From Gammaproteobacteria bacterium (GTDB lineage: Bacteria; Pseudomonadota; Gammaproteobacteria; Steroidobacterales; Steroidobacteraceae), in the NCBI GenBank assembly GCA_030040235.1, contig JASHUC010000539.1, forward strand, positions 1-11,855: a stretch of 11,855 bases of DNA, in the 5' to 3' direction. Position numbers and translations under genes: made by a program. Of the stretch, positions 1-7,233 are shown piece after piece. Each line of letters starts with the position of its first letter. Positions within the stretch are counted from its first letter, which is position 1. The notes beneath the pieces were generated by a model, which was not told where the DNA came from, searched no databases, and saw only the letters and a list, made by a program, of their open reading frames with translations.

Positions 1-20
1 TGTTCCTGCGCGGCAGATAG
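1..20 (+). CDS. mutL: 3' tail of MutL (partial, probable)
   Basis: The frame ending in TAG at 18-20 reads F-L-R-G-R-stop. Many gammaproteobacterial MutL mismatch-repair proteins end in a similar L-F-x-R-G-R tail, and mutL is the usual gene immediately upstream of miaA. Only five codons are visible, so the call rests mainly on synteny plus this short tail. The stop lies two bases before the first possible miaA start, consistent with one transcript. Confidence 0.45.
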
Positions 21-22
21 TC

Positions 23-982
23 ATGACGCTCGATGGCGGCTCGATGCCCGGGCTCGCGGCTCCAGCCTTCGTCCTCACCGGCCCGACCAGTGCGGGCAAG
101 AGCCTCTTTGCGGAGCGACTCGCCGAGGAGCTCCCCGTCGAGATCATCAGCGTGGATTCCGCGCAGGTCTACCGCGGCATGGACGTGGGGACTGCGAAGC
201 CGAGTGCCCCCGTGCGCGCCCGGATTCCACATCATTTGATCGATATTCTCGATCCGGCCGAATCCTACTCGGCCGGCCAGTTCGTTGCCGATTGCGTCCG
301 GCTCATCGCGGCCATCCACGCTCGCGGGCGGCTCCCGCTGCTCGTGGGCGGAACGATGCTTTACCTGCGCGCCCTGCGCGACGGACTCGCAGAGCTGCCG
401 CGCGGCTCGGCGGGGCTGCGCCGCGAGATCGACGCGCGTGCCGCGGCCGGCGGCTGGCCGCGCCTGCACGCCGAGCTTGCACGCCTCGACCCGGAGGCGG
501 CCGCGCGCATCCATCCGAACGATCCACAGCGCATTCAACGGGCGCTCGAGGTGTGCTACGTGAGCGGCCGTCCGCTCTCGCAGCTGCAGCGCGCACGCAC
601 GCCCGCGCTCGCGCGTCTGCCTCGCTGGGCGCTTGCGCCCGCGGATCGCGCCGTGCTCCACCGGCGCATCGCGCAGCGACTGTCCCGAATGATGGAGCAA
701 GGCTTCCTGGACGAGGTGGCACGACTGCACGCGCGGGGTGATCTCACGGGGCGACACTCGGCGCTGCGCGCCGTGGGCTACCGGCAGCTCTGGGCCCATC
801 TCGAGGGCCGCTGCGCGCTTGCGGAAGCTCGCGACCGAGCGCTCGTCGCGACGCGGCAACTCGCCAAGCGGCAGCTCACCTGGCTGCGAGCCGATCGTGA
901 CATTCGCTGGATCGATCCCGATGCACCCGCTGCCTACGAGCAGTGGAAATGCGAACTGCGTCGCGAGCTTGTCGGGGCTTAG
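23..982 (+). CDS. miaA: tRNA dimethylallyltransferase MiaA
   Basis: MiaA transfers a dimethylallyl group from DMAPP to N6 of A37 in tRNAs that read UNN codons, the first step toward ms2i6A, in the cytoplasm. The P-loop is GPTSAGKS at residues 20-27. It is followed by the family signature DSAQVYRGMDVGTAKPS (45-61), which carries the conserved Asp and the substrate-binding region. Further in are VGGTMLY, HPNDPQRIQRALEV and, near the C-terminus, GYRQLW and TRQLAKRQLTWLR, all close to the E. coli protein. At 319 residues it has normal length. The start is uncertain: ATG 23 follows the presumed mutL stop directly, while ATG 44 leaves a more compact leader before the P-loop; neither has a strong Shine-Dalgarno. 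It is probably transcribed from within or upstream of mutL. Confidence 0.97.
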   Translation: MTLDGGSMPGLAAPAFVLTGPTSAGKSLFAERLAEELPVEIISVDSAQVYRGMDVGTAKPSAPVRARIPHHLIDILDPAESYSAGQFVADCVRLIAAIHARGRLPLLVGGTMLYLRALRDGLAELPRGSAGLRREIDARAAAGGWPRLHAELARLDPEAAARIHPNDPQRIQRALEVCYVSGRPLSQLQRARTPALARLPRWALAPADRAVLHRRIAQRLSRMMEQGFLDEVARLHARGDLTGRHSALRAVGYRQLWAHLEGRCALAEARDRALVATRQLAKRQLTWLRADRDIRWIDPDAPAAYEQWKCELRRELVGA

Positions 983-1000
983 CCGTGGCGCGCCCGCTCA

Positions 1001-1009
1001 TGCTAGAAT
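1001..1009 (+). promoter_or_regulatory. Candidate extended -10 promoter for hfq
   Basis: TGCTAGAAT is an extended -10 element: TG, one base, then TAGAAT, which matches five of six consensus positions. It lies in the 143-base gap between miaA and hfq. No convincing -35 is present 16-18 bases upstream, which an extended -10 can tolerate. Transcription would begin near 1016 and leave a leader of about 110 bases. In E. coli hfq also has its own promoters in and behind miaA. Confidence 0.4.
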
Positions 1010-1125
1010 CGCCTCGGTCATGATGCCTTGCGCGGCGAGGCACGGAGCTTGCTAGGTCGGGGTCCACCGGAAGGGCTTTGCGACTTTTCCGAACAATTAG
1101 AAGCCACCAAAACAAGGAGAACCCG

Positions 1126-1386
1126 ATGGCCAAAGGCCAATCGCTGCAGGACCCCTTTTTGAACGCCTTGCGCAAGGAGCGCGTACCGGTATCCATCTAT
1201 CTGGTCAACGGCATCAAGCTGCAGGGCCAGATCGACTCGTTCGATCAGTTCGTCGTACTGCTCAAGAACAGTGTCAGCCAGATGGTTTACAAGCACGCGA
1301 TCTCGACGGTCGTCCCGGCGCGCAACGTGCGCCTGCAGGCCGAGGAAGGCGGTACGGCGGCCACGGTGGAGTCGGCCACGGAATGA
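1126..1386 (+). CDS. hfq: RNA chaperone Hfq
   Basis: Hfq is a hexameric Sm-like protein that pairs small regulatory RNAs with mRNAs. The first residues ([20 protein letters not shown]) are almost identical to E. coli Hfq. Q8 and D9 for proximal-face RNA binding and the rim patch R16-K17-R19 are visible. The Sm1 motif ([19 protein letters not shown]) and the Sm2 motif with YKHAIS follow. The start is well fixed: AAGGAG at 1114-1119 sits six bases before ATG 1126; an upstream in-frame start at 1078 would add 16 residues absent from the family. The protein is 86 residues, with a short acidic C-terminal tail in place of the longer Gly/Ser/His-rich tail of enteric Hfq. hflX begins seven bases after the stop. 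Confidence 0.98.
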   Translation: MAKGQSLQDPFLNALRKERVPVSIYLVNGIKLQGQIDSFDQFVVLLKNSVSQMVYKHAISTVVPARNVRLQAEEGGTAATVESATE

Positions 1387-1393
1387 TCGCTGA

Positions 1394-2728
1394 GTGAGCA
1401 CTCGGGCCGTCTTGGTGCGCCTGGGCCTCGGCGCGCAGGTCGATCCCGAGGACCTCGAGGAGCTTCGGCAGCTCGCGCGCTCCGCCGGCGCGCAACCGGT
1501 GGCCACCGTCACCGGCCGCCGTGAGCGCCCGGACCCACGCTTCTTCGTCGGCAGCGGCAAGGCCGACGAGTTGCGTGCGACGGCCGAGGCGCACAACGCG
1601 GATGTAATTCTGGTGGACCACGCGCTGTCCCCGAGCCAGGAGCGCAATCTCGAGTTGCACGTCGGCCGCCGGGTGCTCGACCGCAACGGCTTGATTCTCG
1701 ACATCTTCGCGCAGCGCGCGCGCAGCTTCGAGGGCAAGCTCGAAGTGGAGCTCGCGCAGCTCAAGCACCTCGCCACGCGGCTGGTGCGCGGCTGGACGCA
1801 CCTCGAGCGGCAGAAGGGCGGTATCGGCCTGCGCGGTCCGGGTGAGACGCAGCTCGAGACCGACCGTCGCCTGCTCGGGCAGCGCATGCGGGTGCTTTCG
1901 CGACGCCTCGCGCGCATCAAACAGCACCGCGAGACGAGCCGGCGCATGCGCACTCAGATTCCCGTGCCGACGGTCGCGCTCGTCGGCTACACCAACGCCG
2001 GCAAGTCCACGCTGTTTCGCGCCCTGACGGGTGCCGAGGCATACATTGCCGATCAGCTTTTCGCGACGCTCGATCCGACCGTGCGCGGCCTTCGCCTCCC
2101 GGGGGGCACGCCGGTCGTCATCAGCGATACGGTCGGGTTCATTCGCGAGCTGCCGCACGAGCTGGTAGCCGCCTTTCAGTCCACGCTCACCGAGGCGCGC
2201 GAGGCAAGTCTGCTCCTCAACGTCATCGATGCGAGCGATCCGCGCCGCGCGACCCATCAGGAGCAGGTCAATCAGGTGCTCGCGCAGATCGGCGCGGGGC
2301 ACATCCCGCAGATCGTCGTGTACAACAAGATCGATCGGCTCCCGAGCGAGCCGCGCGTAGAGCGCGACGCAGAGGGCCGCGTCGTGGCGGTGTGGATCTC
2401 CGCCGCGCGGGAGAGCGGTCTCGATCCGCTCGAGCATGCGATCGCAGAGCGTTTGGCGCGCGCTGCGCGGTGCGCGCGCTTGCGCCTGGCACCGGGCGCC
2501 GGAGCGCTGCGTTCGCGGCTCTACTCGCGCGGCGCGGTGCGCGGCGAGTGCGCCCTCGAGGACGGCTCAATCGATCTCGCCGTGGAGCTGCCCGACGCTC
2601 AGCTGCTCGAGCTTGCGCGCACGCGCGGCGTGCAGATTCTCGAGATGCAGGGTAGTGATGTGCCTTGTACGCCTGCGGACGTGTACCTACAATCGAACGC
2701 TTCCGCGAGCGCGGCCAAACTTTTCTGA
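1394..2728 (+). CDS. hflX: Ribosome-associated GTPase HflX
   Basis: HflX is an Obg-like GTPase that binds the 50S subunit and can split stalled or heat-damaged 70S ribosomes. The N-terminal HflX domain (about 1-120) is followed by the signature ERQKGGIGLRGPGETQLETD and an Arg-rich coiled segment. In the G domain, G1 is GYTNAGKST (198-206), the switch region contains QLFATLDPT, G3 is DTVGF (245-249) and G4 is NKID (311-314). The length of 444 residues is close to the E. coli protein (about 426). The start is GTG at 1394, seven bases after hfq, so the two genes are almost certainly co-transcribed. Every GTPase motif is intact, so it should be functional. Confidence 0.97.
   Translation: MSTRAVLVRLGLGAQVDPEDLEELRQLARSAGAQPVATVTGRRERPDPRFFVGSGKADELRATAEAHNADVILVDHALSPSQERNLELHVGRRVLDRNGLILDIFAQRARSFEGKLEVELAQLKHLATRLVRGWTHLERQKGGIGLRGPGETQLETDRRLLGQRMRVLSRRLARIKQHRETSRRMRTQIPVPTVALVGYTNAGKSTLFRALTGAEAYIADQLFATLDPTVRGLRLPGGTPVVISDTVGFIRELPHELVAAFQSTLTEAREASLLLNVIDASDPRRATHQEQVNQVLAQIGAGHIPQIVVYNKIDRLPSEPRVERDAEGRVVAVWISAARESGLDPLEHAIAERLARAARCARLRLAPGAGALRSRLYSRGAVRGECALEDGSIDLAVELPDAQLLELARTRGVQILEMQGSDVPCTPADVYLQSNASASAAKLF
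2665..2693 (+). promoter_or_regulatory. Candidate sigma-70 promoter for hflK, inside hflX
   Basis: TTGTAC (2665-2670) and TACAAT (2688-2693) are separated by exactly 17 bases. The -10 matches five of six consensus positions; the -35 matches the first three, TTG. The site lies in the last codons of hflX, about 85 bases upstream of the hflK ATG, and could give hflK-hflC a transcript independent of hfq-hflX. The call rests on motif match and spacing alone. Confidence 0.4.
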
Positions 2729-2776
2729 GATCCGTTCCGGCCGCCTCGCCATTGGCGCTTGAGCGCGCGGAGCGGT

Positions 2777-3895
2777 ATGGCATGGAATCAACCCGGCGGT
2801 AGCAAGAGCCCTTGGGGCCGGCGTCCGGGTACGGGGGGAACCGACCTGGACGAGAAGGTCAGGAACTGGCAGCAGAAGTTTGAGTCGCTGCTGCGCTTTC
2901 GCAGTCCCGGAGCCGAAAGCAGCCGGTCGCTCGTCGCGAGCGCCGTCGCGGTCGCCGTCGCACTGTGGCTGGGCAGCGGCTTCTTTCAGGTCGGAGCTGC
3001 CGAGCGCGGCGTCATCCAGCGTTTCGGCAAGCTCGAGGAAGTGCGAGCCCAGGGGTGGGGCTGGCGCTGGCCATGGCCCATCGAGACGATCACCAAGGTC
3101 AACGTCATGAACGTCGCGAGCAAGGAATACAGCCCGCGCGTGCTCACCGCCGATGTGAGCCTCGTCGAGCTGCGGCTCGCCGTGCAGTACCGCCTCGCTG
3201 ATCCTCTCAAGGTGCTCTTCGGCGTGCGCAGTCCCGAGGACACGCTGCAGCAGGTAACCGAGAGCGCGATCCGCGAAGTCGTAGGGCGCAGCAACCTTGA
3301 GGATGTGCTCGAGGGGGCCACGCGGGAGCAGATCACGCAGCGCGCCAAGGCGCTCATCCAGCGCAGCCTCGATCAGTATCGGACGGGCATCGAGGTGACG
3401 ACGGTGAATCTCACGGACGTTCAGGTTCCCGATCCCGTCGTCCCCTCGCAGCGGGACGCCAACAAGGCGCTCGCCGATCAGGAGCGCGCGATCAAGGAGG
3501 CGCAGGCCTACGCAAGCGGCGTCGTGCCTTCCGCGCAGGGCGATGCGGCCAAGATCCTGCAGGATGCACAGGCCTACAAATCTCGCGTGGTGGCGCTCGC
3601 CGAAGGGCGAGCGGCGCTGTTCACGCAGGTCGCGGCCGCGTACGAGCGCGCACCGCAAGTCACCCGGGAGCGGCTCTATCTCGAGACCATGGAGGACATC
3701 TTCGGCCGGGCGACCAAGGTCATCGTCGAGCCGAAGACCGGTAGCGGTGGGAACGTGCTCTATCTGCCGCTCGACAAGCTCGTGGACCATCCCGCCGGGG
3801 GCGGGGAGTCTCAGCCTGCCGGAGGGGCACAGGGCGCGCTGCCGAACGATACCGAAACGGTCACCATCCAGGGCCGCAGCCGAGGCGAGCGCTGA
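2777..3895 (+). CDS. hflK: FtsH-modulating membrane protein HflK
   Basis: HflK is an SPFH/band-7 protein that assembles with HflC into a periplasmic-facing cage around the FtsH protease and modulates its activity. The ATG at 2777 gives MAWNQPGG, nearly the same opening as E. coli HflK, and GGAG at 2769-2772 lies just upstream; a TTG at 2759 would add six unsupported residues. A Gly/Pro-rich cytoplasmic N-terminus is followed by one membrane anchor (about residues 52-72, VASAVAVAVALWLGSGFF). The band-7 domain and a long helical region with AYASGVVP and GDAAKILQDAQAYKSRVVA come next, then the conserved RERLYLETMEDIF. The C-terminal tail is Gly/Pro-rich and low complexity. The 372 residues are somewhat fewer than in E. 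coli (about 419). The stop overlaps the hflC start by one base. Confidence 0.97.
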   Translation: MAWNQPGGSKSPWGRRPGTGGTDLDEKVRNWQQKFESLLRFRSPGAESSRSLVASAVAVAVALWLGSGFFQVGAAERGVIQRFGKLEEVRAQGWGWRWPWPIETITKVNVMNVASKEYSPRVLTADVSLVELRLAVQYRLADPLKVLFGVRSPEDTLQQVTESAIREVVGRSNLEDVLEGATREQITQRAKALIQRSLDQYRTGIEVTTVNLTDVQVPDPVVPSQRDANKALADQERAIKEAQAYASGVVPSAQGDAAKILQDAQAYKSRVVALAEGRAALFTQVAAAYERAPQVTRERLYLETMEDIFGRATKVIVEPKTGSGGNVLYLPLDKLVDHPAGGGESQPAGGAQGALPNDTETVTIQGRSRGER

Positions 3896-4767
3896 TGTCC
3901 ACCCGGGTGGTTCTCGTTGCGCTCGGGATCGCGGTGGCGCTGCTCGCCGCGCTCTCTTCGCTTTTCACCGTGAACGAGACGGAGCTTGCCATCCGCACCG
4001 AGTTCGGTGCGATCATCGGAGCCGCCTATGAACCCGGGCTGCACTGGAAGTGGCCCTGGGACCAGATCGTGAAGTTCGACCGGCGGGTCCTCACGCGCCG
4101 GCCACCGACCGAGAGCTTTCTCACCAGAGACAATCGCGCGCTCAGCGTCGATTTCTACATCAAGTGGCGCGTGCGCGATCCGACGCTCTATTACGAGGCG
4201 ACGGGCGGCGATGAGATGAGCGCCGGAGATCGCGTCTCGGACATCGTCACGGATGGGATCAAGAGCGTCGTCGCGCAGCGCACGATCGAGCAGATCGTCA
4301 CCGCGGAGCGGGCCGCCGTCACGAGCGAGATGTTCGCCGGCGCGAGCCATGCGATCTCGGCGCTCGGCATCGAGCTGGTCGACGTGCGCGTGCAACGCAT
4401 CGATCTGCCGGAGGAAGTTGCCGACCGGGTATACGAGAAGATGAAGCAGGACTTCGCCAAGATCGCGAATCGGCTGCGGGCCGAGGGCGACAGCGCCGCG
4501 GTCACGATCAGAGCGAGCGCCGACCGCCAGCGCACGGAGATCATCGCCAATGCCCAGCGGGACGCGCTGCGCATCAAAGGGGCCGCGGATGCGCAGGCCG
4601 CCGACATCTACGCGCACGCCTATAGCTCGAATCCCGACTTCTACGCGTTCTACCGCAGCCTTCAGGCCTACGAGCGCTCGCTCGGACAGACGAGCGACGT
4701 GTTCGTGCTCTCGCCCGACAGCGAGTTCTTCAAGTATATGAAGGATCCGGGCAGTCCCCGGCGCTAA
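3895..4767 (+). CDS. hflC: FtsH-modulating membrane protein HflC
   Basis: This is the partner of HflK in the HflKC complex that surrounds and modulates FtsH. An N-terminal signal anchor covers about residues 4-22 (RVVLVALGIAVALLAALSSLF). The band-7 domain follows, with the family stretches NETELAIRTEFG, GLHWKWPW and RIDLPEEVADRVYEKM, then a helical C-terminal region with AQRDALRIKGAADAQAADIYA and PDFYAFYRSLQAYE. At 290 residues it is shorter than E. coli HflC (about 334), mainly through shorter loops. The ATG overlaps the hflK TGA as TGATG, which implies translational coupling and so balanced synthesis of the two subunits. Confidence 0.97.
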   Translation: MSTRVVLVALGIAVALLAALSSLFTVNETELAIRTEFGAIIGAAYEPGLHWKWPWDQIVKFDRRVLTRRPPTESFLTRDNRALSVDFYIKWRVRDPTLYYEATGGDEMSAGDRVSDIVTDGIKSVVAQRTIEQIVTAERAAVTSEMFAGASHAISALGIELVDVRVQRIDLPEEVADRVYEKMKQDFAKIANRLRAEGDSAAVTIRASADRQRTEIIANAQRDALRIKGAADAQAADIYAHAYSSNPDFYAFYRSLQAYERSLGQTSDVFVLSPDSEFFKYMKDPGSPRR

Positions 4768-4834
4768 CCCTTAAGGCTCGGGATCGGGCAGTCCGGCCGC
4801 GACCCTTGCAACATACCTTTCGAGGACCACTCGT

Positions 4835-5029
4835 GTGATGTTCCGATTCTCCGATCTCGTCGCGGCGCTCGCGCTTTTGTTCGTGTTCGAAGGCATCATG
4901 CCGTTCGTCAATCCCGGGGGGCTGAAGAAGACGCTCGCAAAGCTGCTCACCGTCGGAGATCGAGAGCTGCGGATCGCGGGCCTCGGCAGCATGCTCGTCG
5001 GGGTGCTGATTCTGTTCCTGGTGCGATAA
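4835..5029 (+). CDS. yjeT: DUF2065 inner-membrane protein (YjeT family)
   Basis: This 64-residue protein has two hydrophobic segments (roughly 8-25 and 46-63) separated by a basic loop with NPGGLKKTLAKLL, as in the DUF2065/YjeT family. That family occupies the same place between hflC and purA in E. coli. Its function is unknown; association with the HflKC or FtsH machinery can be suggested from position only. GTG 4835 and ATG 4838 are adjacent starts. The Shine-Dalgarno-like AGGA at 4823-4826 is eight bases before the GTG and eleven before the ATG, so the GTG is slightly favoured. purA begins six bases after the stop. Confidence 0.88.
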   Translation: MMFRFSDLVAALALLFVFEGIMPFVNPGGLKKTLAKLLTVGDRELRIAGLGSMLVGVLILFLVR

Positions 5030-6343
<1,314 letters not shown>

Positions 6344-6581
6344 GCGCAGGCGAGAGCCGGGCACGCAATTTGCGGCCTCGGTTCGGGCCGCCCGAGCCCC
6401 ACCGCAGGGGAGCGTATCTCGCGAGGGGGCGATCGAGAGGGCCAGCGACGGTTTGCGGCGTCGCATCTTTGAGACAAATCGGGATTACGGTCAGGGATAT
6501 TCGGCGGTGAGGGCGGGCGGCGTCAACCGAATCGCAAGGCGAGCGCTACATCCATGAAGCGTGGTGGGGAACGAGCCGGAC
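6344..6581 (+). other. Non-coding stretch after purA
   Basis: No coding frame here has family-like content or the G/C third-position pattern of the neighbours. The stretch is less GC-biased toward its right end. It holds a weak stem-loop (6372-6391) and leads into a promoter-like site. The order found in E. coli (purA followed by nsrR and rnr) ends here, so this is the boundary between conserved core and accessory genes. I see no tRNA, no CRISPR array and no insertion-sequence end in it. Confidence 0.5.
6372..6391 (+). terminator. Weak stem-loop downstream of purA
   Basis: GCGGCC (6372-6377) pairs with GGCCGC (6386-6391) across an eight-base loop, starting 29 bases after the purA stop. No T tract follows, so it does not qualify as a classical intrinsic terminator. 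It may contribute to termination or only protect the 3' end of the message. Confidence 0.25.
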
Positions 6582-6610
6582 GTCACACTTGTCGGATGAT
6601 TCGCTAGTAT
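6582..6610 (+). promoter_or_regulatory. Candidate promoter for the DUF2844 gene
   Basis: GTCACA (6582-6587, four of six -35 positions) and TAGTAT (6605-6610) are separated by 17 bases. The site is about 75 bases upstream of the DUF2844 start. An eight-base palindrome ATCATGAT (6609-6616) overlaps the end of the -10, where a repressor could bind; that last point is speculation. Confidence 0.35.
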
Positions 6611-6685
6611 CATGATGATTTCGTTCAGGCCATGGTAACAGTCGGTAATATCGCGCCGGTTTCCTCGAGGGGAGTGAGTCGTCAC

Positions 6686-7159
6686 ATGAGCATCCGATCA
6701 CGTGCCTGGAGTTTCCTCGCCGGCCTCGCGGTACTGAGCCTTGCCGCGGTGCCCGCGATGGCAGGCCTCGGCGGGAACATCACCTCGGTGCAGGCCGACC
6801 GCGCCGAGATGCGGGCGCAGATGCGAGTCACCACGCCCACGGTGGGCTACTCGGTGGAGCAGATGCAGCTTCCCGGCGGTACGGTGCTCAACGAGTACGT
6901 CTCCCCGAGCGGCACGGTGTTCGCCGTGAGCTGGTCCGGCCCGACCAAGCCTGATTTGCACCAGGCTCTCGGGAGTTATTTCCAGCAGTACGCGGCGGCG
7001 CGACAGCAGGTGGTGCACACGACGGGTATGCGGCGCCACTTCCAGGTGACGCAGCCCGACCTGGTCGTCGAGTCCAGCGGCCGGATGCGCCAATTCTACG
7101 GGCGCGCCTATGTGCCGTCGCTCCTGCCGCCGAACGTGACTGCCGCTGACATTCGTTAG
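6686..7159 (+). CDS. Exported DUF2844 protein
   Basis: This small exported protein has unknown function. The ATG at 6686 is preceded by GAGGGGAG (6667-6674) and opens a clear Sec signal peptide: SIRSR, a hydrophobic core LAGLAVLSLAAV, then P-A-M-A with predicted cleavage after residue 26. An upstream in-frame ATG at 6632 would put 18 polar residues before the signal and is less likely. The mature part has no cysteine. It carries the pattern I recall for DUF2844: G-x-V-x-A-D-R at the start, Y-S-V-x-x-M-Q-x-P-x-G-T, then EYVSPSGTVFAVSWSGPTKPDL (70-91) and LGSYF. DUF2844 genes are often next to DUF3443 genes in Burkholderia-type genomes, as here. Mature size is about 131 residues. Family assignment is from memory of the consensus. 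Confidence 0.8.
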   Translation: MSIRSRAWSFLAGLAVLSLAAVPAMAGLGGNITSVQADRAEMRAQMRVTTPTVGYSVEQMQLPGGTVLNEYVSPSGTVFAVSWSGPTKPDLHQALGSYFQQYAAARQQVVHTTGMRRHFQVTQPDLVVESSGRMRQFYGRAYVPSLLPPNVTAADIR

Positions 7160-7233
7160 GCCAACCCCACGGCCGGACAGGGAAACCAGGTCTCAATTCA
7201 CCTTTTAACGCGCTGCAACGCTGGAAGACCGCT

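Noticed and set aside
1274..2437. Long open frame antisense to hflX
   Set aside because: It mirrors the hflX codon pattern in GC-rich DNA, shows no recognisable domain, and hflX is intact with all GTPase motifs.
2687..3790. Long open frame antisense to hflK
   Set aside because: It is a reverse-strand shadow of hflK; the translation has no family signature and no plausible start.
6372..6416. tRNA-like 3' end (GGTTCG followed by CCC...CCACCG)
   Set aside because: No matching acceptor 5' strand, D arm or anticodon arm lies at the right distance upstream.
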